A DNA stretch of 64,000 nucleotides from Achatina immaculata (Eukaryota > Mollusca > Gastropoda > Stylommatophora > Achatinidae), in contig CM019702.1 of the NCBI GenBank assembly GCA_009760885.1, positions 53,667,282-53,731,281 on the forward strand, given 5' to 3'. The position numbers and the translations under genes were made by a program. The notes below the pieces were generated by a model. The model searched no databases. It was not told where the DNA came from and saw only the letters and a program-made list of their open reading frames with translations. Shown piece after piece: positions 44,801 through 57,010 of the stretch. Within the stretch, counting starts at the first letter, position 1, and each line of letters starts with the position of its first letter.

Positions 44801-47368
44801 TGCAAAAATGAGGAAACAAAAAAAAATAAAGAAACATTCAATCGTGATTGTATTTTAAAATTAAACCATAGAATAACACATGTCATATTAGCAATACTAG
44901 AAGGCAATATACTTTCCTTGCTGCCGAATGATTTTTTTTTCTGATAAGAAAAACGAAGGTGGGTAACATTTGCTGTATGTATAAGAGGTAATGTGTGCGA
45001 CGACTACGTATGTGCAATCAGTATATAAAAATTATGAGCGGATAGGAACATATTCAAACGTGTGTGAAACAACGACATATGCTATCCTCTTTACTTTATA
45101 GAAAAATGGTGACAAGAAAAAAAAATCAAAATTAGACTTTGAAAGGTAGTATTGGGTTTTAAAAATCCTGAGAAAATACGACAATCAAATATTACAAGCA
45201 CCAACACTATTATTCATCTCAAATGTAATATCGATCCTTATTTATGCATGTGAATGATGGAAAACAAGTACAGAAATAGAAAACACATTATATACATTTG
45301 AATGTATAAGGAAACTACTCTGTATACACGGGAACGAATTCAAGACCAAGAAAGAGATCGTGAAGATGAGCGCACATAAACATGTCTGATCAGTGATTAA
45401 AAATAAAACACCTAAACATACATTGGCAACATGATGAATAAAAAGTATCAAAAAATGAATCAAATGGGACACAACATGACTAAGAAAAAGAAGCCAACCA
45501 CGCGAAAGTCTTAAGAGTAAGCTGGTGAGAGAGACTGAAAGTGGTTGCATACGATCCCTTGATGAGGTTGAAAAACTCAACCAAAACAGAAAAAAACGCA
45601 TGAAAAACTACAATGCGAGCCGTATGTCCCTTTACTAGCACCAGGAGAATGTAATACATAAGATGCTTTTTCACCTGTTATGACATTATTATCTTATGTC
45701 ACTTGTTATGAGTTTATTATGCTATGTTGTGAAACGATAGTGTTATTATTAAAATACGTTAGTCTTTTGGAATCGGCGCACACACTGGTCAGCCATTGCG
45801 ATCATATGACACTTGAAAGCATCTACATCCAACACTCTGGTAACAAACATTCAAGCTGGTTTCACCACAGATGTACATTTTATGTAGCATCGACGAAGAT
45901 GCTAAGTTAGAGATCGGAGACTTTCATTCGGAGAACAGTTTGACTATTTGCTACTGGAAAGATAGGAAGTGACTGGCTGCGGCGAAGTGCAAGCAACGTC
46001 GTCTCGTTCTGTTATAACAGGGACTTGTCCTTGATATGGTTGAATATGCACTGGTAATCCTTACTCTCGTTCAGACTCAGATGGAGTGACTAGAAAGGAC
46101 ACAGAAAAGCAATGTGAACCATACTTTGGTGCACAAAAGACACACCGTGCAGGACTCTAAGCTAATTATCTTTCAACCATGATGGGCAGATCAAGAATTT
46201 GCGGGATCATGAATACCTCCCAAGTCAGTGCAGACAAACACCGCTCATTGCACAGCGAGGTTATGAGTGAATAAGGGTCTAGATCAATTAGAAGAAATTC
46301 CCGGATGAGTAAGCAGAGGACATTGTTCAACAGGTCTGTCCACTTGAAGCCATAGAACTTGGTGAGGAAGGAACGGGTTTTCAGAACGCATCAGATTGGA
46401 TAGGGAAAGCAAGGGCAAAATCCAGTGTTAGTGGAAGCAGAGGTTGAGAACTTTTCTGAGTTGATATGGTCATCTAAACAGATGGGTCTGTTGCCAGACA
46501 GAGCGAAGCGCTTGCATTGTTAGGGCCCAGGTTGTAGGGGGGGGGGGAACAGTGGTGCAAGACAGTGATGCTTTGATCGCACTTAGCCTGACTATGGGGG
46601 CCATGGCAATAACCTTGGCAATGACATAACACGGACCTTGACACGGGGCTGAGTTAGTGGTCACTGAGGAGGTCACGGTTGATAAAAATATGCCTACTTT
46701 TTGTGCCAGGTCATAAGTTGGTGAGTGGTAATGAACGAGCGGACATTTTTGTTGCCATGACTACAGTTGAGGGTGAACAGGCAAGGAATCTGGCTATTAT
46801 TCTTAAGGCACCCAGAGAAAATGTAGATTAGTCGATTCAAGAACCAGTTTTGAATCTGCAACCATGAACAGAATGCTGGAACATAAAGTCGAACGTAGAG
46901 GGGACAGACAAGAGCGCTTCAGTGGAAACCAAAGAAGATTTATTAATCAACACCGAACTATTATTGTCAGCAGCTAAACAAACACCGGTGAAAATACTGA
47001 AGATGTGTTCGGAGCGTTTCTGGACTAATCGTCTAATGTGCAGTGAGGATGATCAATGAAATAACTAAATAAATAAATAAAACACATTATCACTTTTGTG
47101 TATTTTTCGAAACATCTATATATTTCTTACCGATTAGACTGATGCTGACAGAATCTTTAAATTCCTGCCTGATGAAACAGACGATATTGATGATGTTTGT
47201 TACAATGCCAAAAATATCAATTATCTGACACAACACTTCGTAGACTACCCACGTGAACATTAGCACTGCTTCATCACTGACTCCAGAGTCATCATTTATT
47301 TTCTGATGCAGAGATTTTGATTCCTCCAGTGACTTGATGATAAATGTTGATTCAGTTTTTACTTCCAT
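40337..47368 (-). CDS. GPCR-3: rhodopsin-like chemoreceptor (three exons, 355 aa)
   Basis: The joined exons 47131-47368, 44524-44738 and 40337-40951 give 1068 bp, one open frame with the same splice phases as GPCR-2. The seven membrane segments and signatures are as in GPCR-2: LAISD in TM2, ERC after TM3, CFAP in TM6 and [10 protein letters not shown] in TM7. TM4-TM7 are identical in protein to GPCR-2. Differences are confined to a few residues in exons 1 and 2, one residue at the start of exon 3, and the tail. The tail ends ...[10 protein letters not shown], 25 residues shorter, because an A-run has seven rather than eight bases. The likely role is a plasma-membrane chemosensory receptor signalling through G proteins. 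The ligand is unknown. Confidence 0.88.
41140..43875 (+). mobile_element. jockey/CR1-like LINE relic in GPCR-3 intron 2
   Basis: The frame at 41150-41404 reads [31 protein letters not shown] and [12 protein letters not shown] (FADD catalytic motif). It continues at 41425 ([16 protein letters not shown]...[10 protein letters not shown]) and resumes at 43195 after the nested LINE. It ends with (TTCG)n at 43856-43871. It is the cleaner of the two copies but has many stops. Confidence 0.85.
41765..43195 (-). mobile_element. RTE-like LINE fragment with expanded (GAT)n tail, nested
   Basis: Counterpart of 21860-23150. Minus-strand pieces include [26 protein letters not shown] (42741-42373), [25 protein letters not shown] (42848-42654) and [21 protein letters not shown] (42960-42766). 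These are successive RT segments in different frames. The 3' tail is an ATC microsatellite, 41768-41832 on the plus strand. Confidence 0.85.
44173..44400 (+). other. counterpart of the 25562 open frame, frameshifted
   Basis: Same peptide as at 25640-25800, through [28 protein letters not shown], and then a different frame. This loss of frame argues against a functional gene. Confidence 0.25.
44524..44738 (-). CDS. GPCR-3 exon 2
   Basis: 215 bp between acceptor attcacag|GC and donor AAAG|GTTTGAA. It encodes TM2-TM3, with METHIONINE before ERC (ITMERCLC) where GPCR-2 has Leu. Confidence 0.9.
44775..45170. other. GPCR-3 intron 1 part, no feature seen
   Basis: Collinear with 26225-26632. Nothing recognisable. 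Confidence 0.6.
45170..45640 (+). mobile_element. old LINE tail relic, uninterrupted copy
   Basis: Unbroken counterpart of 26632-26742 plus 30128-30480. It contains the single tatacatttg target sequence (about 45290-45300) into which the 3.37-kb LINE jumped in unit A. Confidence 0.7.
45690..47060. other. conserved intron 1 segment, no gene recognised
   Basis: Counterpart of 30530-31900 with small indels and a G-run at 46538-46547. The minus-strand frame 46676-46470 has a counterpart in unit A but is broken and unrecognised. Confidence 0.5.
47131..47368 (-). CDS. GPCR-3 exon 1
   Basis: 238 bp, ending ATCG|GTAAG. The start is the conserved MEV methionine. An in-frame Met 12 codons upstream (47404) is not shared with GPCR-2. 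Confidence 0.85.
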
Positions 47369-47851
47369 CGTACAATCCGTTATGTCATAAAGTGAATAAT
47401 GCACTAGATTAGTTCCGTGCAGGAAAAATATGATTATTATTTCTCCAGATCTTTGTGCTGTAGTTTTATTTCTGTTTTCGTCTGCTTTTTAGCTAAATTT
47501 ATTTACCTGCAAAAAAGTATATTTATCATTCAATTTTCAAATTTACAGTATTTATACTCTAAGTTATATTTATTCTCGTCTTAGAAAATATAATTTACAT
47601 ATATAGTATATGACACTTTTATGAGAACTTATTTGTTTAATCCTAACCAAGTATCTCTTGTATAAAAGTTCAAGGTTGTTAACCACGACTTCAGAACATG
47701 CTTTTCTTCTTTGACACTTCCAGAAGCATTTGAATGTCTTAGGACTATTCTCAAAGCTAATTTAGAACAGACATGATAAAATGCACCGGCCTGCACTTCT
47801 ACGAGACTTACTTTTGACCATCACAAATCCAGCAATCAGTTATCTAGTTCA

Positions 47852-48057
47852 GTCATTTAAGGAGATGAGGGGGATTGAAAATATTATAACAACAGGAAAA
47901 ACAGAGGGAAGAAGATCAAGAGGAAGACCAGGAGAAATGATACTGGACAGTCTGACGGGATGGTGTGAGAGGATGGCCTGCATGAAGGATCTGGTACTCT
48001 GGAGAAGCATAATAGCCAACGCCAGTCGGCACTGCACCTGATGATGATGTTGATGAG
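47852..48057 (+). mobile_element. LINE tail of the (GAT)n-tailed family, unit B only
   Basis: The frame through 48041 reads MRGIENIITTGKTEGRRSRGRPGEMILDSLTGW, the C-terminal end of an RTE-like polyprotein. It ends in a tgatgatgatgttgatgag tail. Unit A has continuous sequence here (about 32697-32703). The exact duplication is not clear, at most a few bases around cagt. Confidence 0.85.
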
Positions 48058-48181
48058 TCAGTTACCTGGCACTAATTTAAGGTATCATGGGTCGCCGCAA
48101 CTACCTGCCACTACCGTTCGGTGGTGCTACTGTTGTATCCGCGGGCTTTGACAGTTTTCAAACGCCAGTATGGCACACGTA

Positions 48182-49550
48182 GAGTGGTGACCAAAAGTTT
48201 AAGACCACCTAATAAATAATTAATAATACGGAGTATTGCATCTTCTGCTATTTTAGGGCACATTAATTGCAATCATTGCAGTCTTTTGCTCTTTTGCATC
48301 ATCTTTACATTATAAACTGTGAACACACAGAATGATATTGTTTTCAGTACCGTCTGACTGATTCAACGCGATTTTCTGTGGATTTTCTGTTCCCTAGAAA
48401 ACGGAGAAACAAATCGAGACTTTCCTGCATTCAGATAATAACATTACGTTGAGAAGACAGTGATATTTATGTTTGAGCTGACTGTAGCAAGACGGCAGTC
48501 CACAATGCGGTTATAAGGTAGCATTTGGACGGTGCTTTTTCAGACTGAAAAAGAAGTGGATGTCCCAGAAAAATTATGCAGTAGAGACGACCAGGTAATC
48601 AAATAGATCGTTGACACTCTCCAATATCTTCACGTAAGAAGATCCGATCTGCTTTGCTTCTACAGCTGCTAATGTGAGTGGGAGGACTGTATCGCAGATT
48701 AGTGGATGAGTTTAAACTGAAATCACACAAACCTGCCAGAAAACCAAAATTGACACTAAAACGAGATGGAACCGCCTGGGATTTGCTTTAAAATTATGAA
48801 CATTGGGCTGAAGAGCAGTGGGAAAATGTTATGTTTTCTGATGAATCAAAGTTTCAGCAGTTTGTAGAACATCGACATCATGCGAGAAGACATTCAGGAA
48901 AGATATGTGATGTAAAATACACCTTACAGACAGTGAAACATTCACCAAGTCAGTTGATGTGGGGTGCAATACCAAAGTCTGGAACTGCTGATTTAGGTTT
49001 CTTGGACCCTGGGACGAAGACGAGTGGTCAAAAGTACCTGCGGTTGCTGAAAGAGAAACTGGAGATGCACATGGACATACATTCTTGCACGATAATCTTG
49101 CATGACATTCATGCAAGATGGTGTTCCACGCCACAAAACTAAAATCTTACAGGAGTACGTTCAGAAGATCACGGTCAAAAGGCTGGAATGGCCTGGGAAT
49201 AACCCGGACTTAAACTCTATTGAAAATGTTTTTTCCCATATGAAAATGAAGGTTGCAGACAACCAGCTACCCAGTGTCAAGACGATTATCGAGACTATTA
49301 AGAACGTTTTGTTCCATGGCATCTGAAAAGAATATTGTCAAGAACTGATCTTCAGTATGCCACGATGCATCCAAGCGGTCACCAAAGCAAATGGTGGACA
49401 CACAAAATACCAAATAGTGTATGAAATTCTGCAAGACAAATGATATTAAATAAATCTGACTTTAAAGTGAGTACTACATTGTTATTTTCCTTTCTGCACG
49501 TCGCTTTTGTAGAAAAATATTTGGTGGTCTTGAACTTTTGGCCACTACAG
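48182..49550 (+). mobile_element. Tc1-type DNA transposon relic, unit B
   Basis: Inverted ends lie next to TA at 48180-48181 and 49551-49552; length 1369 bp. Transposase frames 48831-49142 and 49102-49326 carry FSDESKF (first Asp), FMQDGVPRHK (second Asp) and WPGNNPDLNSIENVFSHMK. There are 34 residues between the second Asp and the Glu, so this is a DD34E enzyme. One frameshift at about 49105 separates the motifs and upstream stops disable it. The same insertion in unit A shows that it predates the duplication. Confidence 0.9.
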
Positions 49551-51360
49551 TAACTGTCTTTTGTGTAGTGTTATTATAACTTGATAACATTTAGACCCGG
49601 TCATTACTCTAATGAATATAAACAGTGGTTCTCGAGGCATGAAGCTGAAACACCATACGCTGTTCATAATAGATAAGGTAGAACTTTGAAAAAACAAAAC
49701 AAAAAACTTGATAGCGGCGTGTCTGTTCGAACATTACCCATATACAGTTTATGACATAAAGAAACAAAGAGAAAATCTATCGAAGTTCTTTGCTGACAGC
49801 GATTCAAAAAGCAGATGTGTATAAGGAAAACAATAAAGGAAGGAAAAAGAACAGAACTAGAGAAGGTTCTGATGAAGTGGTTTAGACTACGCCAAAGCGA
49901 AGGTGTTAAACTGTCTGGGGAATCTTTTAAAGCAATAGGCCATCGTCATCAGTTCCTGATATTTCAGTTATCGTTCAGGATGAAGAAGATAGAATTTTGA
50001 CAATCCTCTACCTCAAAAAATTAAAATAAAATGTGCAAATTCCATCTCTTCACTTCTACAAGAGGCACCGATGACGTTACTTATGTTAGTCAACAAATTC
50101 ACATGTATGTGAAATCTTTACAGTTTTACCCGAGTGTCACTGAATTTTCACATGTTTTCCATTTAACGTTCTCTTTGCTCTTTGTAAACCTGCATTTGCT
50201 GACTTATATGGTATTTTAAAAGTAGGATGAAATGGTTTGCTGTTTAGTTAAGTGCATTATAAGGTAACTCTGTAATTCGGCAAAAAAAGTGTCGATGGTA
50301 CCGAATTAGTGATGGTCAAGTATAGATGTATATATTTCCACGAATGCTTTTCTTTGTTAGTTATATATTGGGACATCTCATTGTCTTTCTTATCACATCT
50401 TGTCATCGCTTCTTGTAACAATAAAGGAATGCACACATTATATAGATTGATAAGACAGATAATGTCAAGCGTCAGTTAGAACGTGAAATTAAACGTTTGT
50501 GCAAATAAACCTAGAAAACTCCATTTATGTTTTGCCACTGAAGAAAGACATACACACAACTCATAATGTGTTATTATTGACTTGCCCAAGCAACATATTA
50601 TTGTTTCAAACATGATCAGACATTTCAAGTTTTTCTGACATGTTATTACTGTACGCTTGTAAAATGTCTGATCTAACAACGTTGAAGAGAGTCATAATTT
50701 TCATTTTCAAAATAAACAGATTGAAATGTGAATGATCTTATAGATAATACATATCTATTTATATACTGTATAAACACTATTTAATTAACGCAATCCACAA
50801 ATTATTAGCCAGCATTAATCGTTCTAAACTTTGCAACATTTATTTTCTTTTCTGTCAATCACAGGGTAATTTGTCAACCGTATCACAGTGCAGTAAAATT
50901 GCGTTTCCAATAGTTTAAAATAATATAATTCAATACCATAAATTATAAAAAAAATATGTCTTCAAATTAAATAGCAGAAGTTATTTTAAATATTATTGAT
51001 TTAAAACTTTTACTAACGTATAAAAGATAAAAATATTCTATAAAATGTTTCGTCAAAGATACGTTTTAAGCTCACTAGGGATATTTATGTTTAACAGAAA
51101 ATAAAATATTTCTTACACGGATAGAAAGAAAAATATTTTGAGAAAAGGATCGAGCACACCACAACGTTTGTGCACATTTAACACTATTTCATATTCAGGT
51201 GAATTATGTGTAACCAAGAATAACAGCTCCTTCCCAGAAGTCTGTTAACAGCTCCATCAAAAAAGTATATCAATATGTGGACAGAACGTTATTTTCTTGC
51301 TGTTTTCACTAAGTCTATGCCTGGTAAATGAATGAAAAATTATCGTCATCCAGTTATGTA

Positions 51361-52440
51361 GTAGTTAATTTTTATGGTGTTGTTTCCCCTGTGGTTCAGA
51401 TTTGAAGGAGTTCATTTTCTTAATGTTCTAAAGTATCCGGCTTACCTGCCCCTGAGTTGCTACGAGTGTAGAGATTCTAGATTCATATCTTCTCACTTGC
51501 CCTGAGCGTTTCCCCGAGTACATGCAAATTGAGAGAGGCGGTGGCCTGGTGATTTGTGATCCGCGAGGCGGGTAATTTTTGTATGACAGTATTTAGTGTT
51601 CGAATCTGTCTAGCTCTGGTAGTAAGAGCAGTGGTTATGTTAGTCTCCGTTAACTCTGGGAAGGAAAGCAGCGAAGTACGTTAGCTATAATCTGTTCAGC
51701 TCTCGTACAGAGAACATTATCATTATGTGGTGGTCCGTGTGGCTCTCGGAGAGAGAGCAAAGGCTGCGTATGTGCGCGTGTTTTCCCTGTGACCTGGCTG
51801 TGAACAAATGAGAGACACATCATCCCCCTTCATATAGACCCATCATTGTCACGTTGAGCCATTATTAAACTTGTATTAGAGTCGTGGAAGATGTTTCACT
51901 ACATCTATCACGGCTGTGAATCTGTGAAGCTAGTGTTTTTTGCTAGACTTATCTAGCACGTGATTTTATCCTGTCCAAAGTGTGGTGTGCTTACGTGTGA
52001 TTCCTGTCATCAATCTGTCATGTAAGGTCAGCTTCCCGCTTTACCTTGGTAATTTACAATAATCTTACAAGAATTATGTTCTGCTTTTATTTCCATGCAG
52101 AGCTAATTTCTCGCTTTCATGTGCAGTATCAAAATGTTCCTGTGTAAGGTATGTTCAGAAGAGCGTATTTCCACACATCACGCATGTTAAAAGAGTAAAT
52201 GTAATCGTGATAACAAGGGAAGAAATCGCAGCAGTTCACTACCCCACTGTCAACTCAAAGATGGTAACTGGGCATTCATATTCCTGATCTATTTGTGTAG
52301 ATAGCCAAGCGCTGACATTAAGTTAAAGAAAATATTAGCACTAACAGGTAAGTCAACCTGGAAATCATTATCTTCTGATGTTGTACACAATCATATTCCT
52401 TTGAGTGGTATATTAACGATAAAAATACATTCACATTAAA
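51361..52440. other. no gene recognised
   Basis: Unique-looking sequence right of unit B. It has several imperfect repeats of a ctctggtagtaagagcagtg-like phrase (51615-51770). No protein or RNA gene seen. Confidence 0.45.
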
Positions 52441-54460
52441 TTTCCTGTAATATCTTTTTTATTAACCTTATATTGAATATATGATCTCTTGATCATCTTC
52501 CTTGCCTACAACCAGGTTGGACCATGTTGATGTACTCTTCTGTTCTCTTACGAAGTCTACCCAATATGATTTTTAATATCATTTTACTTGCATGACTAAT
52601 CAGATAAGCTGTTCTGTAGTTTGTATATATTTCAAGTTATCCTTTTTCGGCACTGGTATGAATACAGCTATTTTCCAATCTTTTGGTCAAATGCATGAAT
52701 GCCATATCTTTTTTGCACATTCCTTTCCTCCTGCTTCAGCTGTTGTCTCCTCATATCCTGATGATTTACCATTTTTCAGATTCTTTATTGCCCATAACAC
52801 TTCTTGTATTGTCGGTTCGGGTTATTTCTCCTCCAAAATTAATTCACACTGTTGATTTCTGCTTTCACTGTCAGTTGTTTCATACAATCATGTGCAATAT
52901 TCCTTGCACCTTTCTAGAATTTCATCTGTCTCTGTCAAGGTCTTTCCACCTCGTCACAATTTACACTTATCGTAGGTGTGACATTTCACGTCACTGTCTT
53001 CATTTCTTTAAACATTTCACTATCTCTCCCACACTTCTGATGTCCTTCTATTCTTTCGCAATAATCTTGTATGTATTATTGTGTGTCTTTTCTTATGTTC
53101 TTCATGCTTCTTTTGTTGAAGATTTATATTCCCCTGTGCTATTGCTTTTCACTTTCCAATTCCTCTTCATTTCTCTACGTTGTTTTCTTAGTTCCAGTCT
53201 GCCTGTTGTAATTCATCTATTCTTTTGTGTTTTCCTTACTGGAACCATGTTTTTTTGGTGTTGTCATTAAGACATTTCTAGCCTGCGTAGCCAATGCTGT
53301 CATCTCCTCTTGTACAGACATCAGGATTTCAAAACGATTCTTCACTTCTATACCGTATTGTTCTGTTATTTTTGTATGATCAAAGTGGAGTGGTCTTGAT
53401 CCCGTAACTGTGTTTTTTTTATCTTTATCCTCATGTCTGTTATTAATAACTCATTGTCACAATCGGTAACTGGTAAAGTTTTTCTGATGTCATACTTGAT
53501 TTGATTTTCAACTTCTTTGCACTAAAATGTAATTTATATATTCGTGGTGATGGCCATCTTCTTTGATGTTGTCTAACAGATATGTTAGCGATCATTAGCT
53601 CATATTCCATGCAAAACGCCATTAGATTGTTAACTGCCTCATTTCTATGTCCTGTATTAAATTTCTCCAAAACATATCCTTCGTCTTCTGCTCTTTATGT
53701 ATCTGTCTCTGCATTAAAATCTCTCATTATTAATACAATATAATTTTTTTCGTACGTGGTCTATCGTCGTTTGCAGTGTGTTATAACAGTCTTCTACTTC
53801 CTCTTCTTCTGCTGCTGGTGTAGGTGTATAGATCTGGATAACTGTTACATTTCTAGGAGTGCCCTTAAGTCTGATAGTGACTAATTGGATTATAATCTAG
53901 TAATGTTCTTGATGCTAATTTCTCCAAGAAAAAAGCCACTCCATTCTTTCCTCCAAATTCGCCACCAGTGTGTATAAAGATATTATCATTCTCGCTTTTG
54001 AAGTGTCCTGATCCTTTCCATCGATGTTCACAGATTCCGAATATATGTGCCCCCCTTCTTTTCATCTCGTCACTTATTATTTGATACTTTCCCTCATACA
54101 TACTTCCCATATTCCATGTTCCTATTCTTATTTTTCTTTTCAGTTTATGCCCAGGATTTTCCTTAGTAACGGCGTCAGGATTTTAGAGTTTATATTTTTT
54201 TTTTAGATTTTATATTTTCAGTATACAATTTACATAAGTAAGGCGACAGTATGCAACCCTGTCGAACCACTTGTTTTATGTCACATCAAATCGTTGTTTC
54301 AACATTTGTTCTTACTTCTGCCTGTTGGTCTAGATACACCAGTCTTATTAATTGTATCACATGTGTTGGAAATGCCATTTTTCCTACATTTTTCCCAAAG
54401 TTACTGGTGTTGTACACAGTGAAATGCTTTAGAATAGTTTATAAAAGATAATTATTCATA
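52440..54460 (-). mobile_element. rearranged LINE fragment (endonuclease and RT pieces)
   Basis: Minus-strand frame 54110-53865 is an apurinic-type endonuclease piece (HIFGICEHRWKGSGHFKS, GVAFFLEKLASRTLLDYNPIS). Frame 53670-53443 carries a later endonuclease part (GHRNEAVNNLMAFCMEYELMIANI). 52450-53280 holds the linker and early RT in decayed frames. 54230-54450 holds RT pieces around the VRQGC region, out of natural order. This is an old, scrambled copy. Confidence 0.7.
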
Positions 54461-54529
54461 TTAAATTATAAGGTTATAATATAAAGAGTTATTATAAAGA
54501 GTTATAATATAAAGTTATAAGCACAAAAA

Positions 54530-54955
54530 CCAAGTTAAGACTATTCAATTCAAATGTAGTATCCACCCTCATTTATGCATGCGAAAGCCTAAGGAAAATA
54601 CTCGGCATCAAGTGAAATGAATTCAAGAACAATGCAGAGATAAGACAGATGACTGACCAACAACCAGTCTCATGGGTGATCAGGAAAAGGAGATGGCCAT
54701 ATGTTGGTCACTTGAGGAGAAGAAATGATTAGAGAATCCCAAAACAAGCTATCAAGTGGAACACAACAGGCCGAAGAAAAAGAGGCAGACCGGGTGAAAC
54801 TCTGAAGAGGACATTATTAAGAGAGGTCTAATTAACAGGCATAAAATCCTTTGATGAGGTTGAAAGACTCGCCGAAGACAGGAAAAATTTGCGAACTACT
54901 TTGCGAGCCCTATGTGACGTTTAACGGCAAGGGAAGGATATAAGTATAAGTATAA
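54530..54955 (+). mobile_element. LINE C-terminal fragment, opposite orientation
   Basis: Frames read LRLFNSNVVSTLIYACES, QPVSWVIRKRRWPYVGHL, IPKQAIKWNTTGRRKRGRPGETLKRTLL and FDEVERLAEDRKN. They match the fragment at 15240-15690 closely. Stops are present. It abuts the inverted fragment at 52440-54460. Confidence 0.85.
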
Positions 54956-54959
54956 GTAT

Positions 54960-55200
54960 TATTAATATCATATTGAATATATGATCTCTGTTTCTCTTCT
55001 TTGTCTAAAACCAGTTTTGACCATATTGAGTTCTTCTATTTTCTTACGAAGTCTACCCATTATGATTTTAAACAGAATTTACTTGGATGACAATCAGTGC
55101 AACAATTATGTAGTTTGTGCATCATTTCAATTTACCTTTTTTCGGCAGTGGTGTATGAATATATTTCTTTTTCATTCTTTTGGCCAAATAACTGATAGCA
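54960..55200 (-). repeat. repeat of 52470-52690
   Basis: The block with tctgttctcttacgaagtct-like sequence is repeated here in the same orientation. It is the early RT part of the same LINE family, read on the minus strand. Confidence 0.75.
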
Positions 55201-55800
55201 CATTCGCACATGTAGGCGAAACATCAACTCATGCATGTCACTGAAGCTCCAAGTATACATAGACAAATAATACTTACAATAATTACAATAACAAGCTTGT
55301 TTCATCTTAACATAAAGAATTACTAGATATATCTTAGTCTGCAACTTGCAGCAATCACACCATGACTCGAACGAAAACAAATATACTCACACATCGTTTT
55401 AGACCTCTTGCAGTCAAAAATCAACCCCACAGAATTTCCTCACAAGTTTTATCCTAGTGCTAAATATTCACTTCAAACGTTCTTTTGCAGATCAAATATC
55501 CTCATTGATAATTCAAGAAAAATCACTACAACGAAAAAGAGTGCAGCGGAACAAACTCAGAAAATTATGTAATGTGCTACAGATTATCCCCCCAGACATC
55601 CAATCTCTCTGAAAAACCTTTTTTTCTTCAAGAAGTTACGCTCGTGTCCTGCAGGATCTTTCCCAAAGACACAATGAAATAGCGAAGGATAAATCTATGC
55701 AAAAATTCTGGCTATCCCATAACAGCTTGTCTTACTCGTATTAACGTAGATCTGACTACAGGGGGTCCATGCAAGCTGAAACAGACCAAGATTTAAACTG
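55201..55800. other. no gene recognised
   Basis: A decayed frame at 55480-55740 is basic and helical-looking, but I cannot assign it. Confidence 0.4.
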
Positions 55801-55801
55801 A

Positions 55802-55910
55802 CGCAGAGAACGAACGAATATAGTTTATTTTCCAAGGTTTATGCATCTGACAAGCAGGCCCGTCCAACATTCTGCCCACAGTCACAGTCATTCAGCATTT
55901 AGTAATCAGG
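55802..55910 (-). mobile_element. jockey/CR1-like LINE 3' end
   Basis: Minus-strand match to the terminus at 25240-25325. It starts with the (TTCG)-type tail, seen here as aacgaacgaa. Confidence 0.65.
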
Positions 55911-56440
55911 ATAACAAGCAGGAAGAAGCAGTCAGATGATTACATGAATAAATAATAAACTACCTTGTACGTACACTCCAGACCTTGATTTATGCAACTA
56001 CATAAAATAAACTTAATTACATTCTCACACGTATTGTAAAGTGGCACATTTATACAGAAGCAATATAAAGATACAACAATCAAAACATCCAATTTAGATT
56101 TTGGTATATACTTTTTATAGACACATATATTCGCACGCAAGTGCAAGTACACATCTGATATATACAAACGCATGTCCACATATATACACATAAATATGCA
56201 TGCACAGAAACATATGATGTCACATACACAAACATATACATATATATTTGTATATGTGTATATACATATATATACATATATACACCCATGCATTTTAATA
56301 CACATAGTTACATAACACACACACACATATATATATAGACATACACACATATACAAATACACACTTGCACATATTCATACATTCATACACACACTCATAA
56401 ACATAAGTACATGTTAAGGAGCGACATAAACCGGTATAGT
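55911..56440. repeat. CA/TA-rich low-complexity tract
   Basis: Many acacata and tatata runs. The 140-codon minus-strand frame is rich in Tyr, Cys, Val and Ile because it reads alternating purine-pyrimidine repeats. Confidence 0.8.
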
Positions 56441-56599
56441 AGCACTTTTCGCAAGATATCTTCAAGAGTGACCAAAAAACAAAAATTCAGAAGCCCGACA
56501 AACAACATGGAAACTCATAGAAGGAAATATGGCCAGTGAAACGAACACAGACACCTTACTAGAAGAAGAGGTGACACAGGCCATCAGTACTGATAGAGA

Positions 56600-57010
56600 C
56601 ACACAGGAGGTTCCCAAGGCTAGGTTGTACTCGTCCAATGTCTCAGTCTTTGGCTTTTCGATACTCGTGGCCGCAACGTTCTTAACTTAGCCATGGTCAA
56701 GGAGCCAGATATGCCCCTTAGGTTAAACCGGTTTAGGCAAAAGTTACCAAGACGGGGTTTCGTGTTCGAGCGGACTCGGCGACCTCGAGAGCAGAGCTGG
56801 CTTAAAATGCATCGTTCACGGAAGACCAAGAGTCTTACCGACCAAATTTCATCGTTTCAGCCTTTCCAGTCTTGATCTGCCGGATCTTCGCCTGACTGCC
56901 CGAGACATGGTGCACGGCAAGCCTTAATCGTACTCTCCTTCCTCGGCCGGGAGGAGCTTTACTCCGCGCACAGCAGCCGAAGGATCTCGCCGTCAGCTAG
57001 ACTATTCCTA
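56600..57010. repeat. GC-rich cassette, partial copy 2
   Basis: Contains the aaccggtttaggca unit (56728), a gacctcgagagcagag segment and the cggccgggaggagctt...ctcgcc module. These match the element at 23259-24737 and stand in the same order. It is diverged. Confidence 0.7.

Larger units (their letters stand above)
38703..51360. repeat. segmental duplication unit B (contains GPCR-3)
   Basis: Direct duplicate of unit A (19118-37768). It lacks the three large insertions found there, and so preserves their empty target sites. It has extra DNA at 39299-39675, an expanded ATC microsatellite at 41765-41832 and a LINE tail at 47852-48057. Confidence 0.9.

Noticed and set aside
55940..56362. 140-codon minus-strand frame rich in Tyr, Cys, Val and Ile
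   Set aside because: It reads CA/TA-rich low-complexity DNA. The apparent membrane character is a by-product of the repeat.
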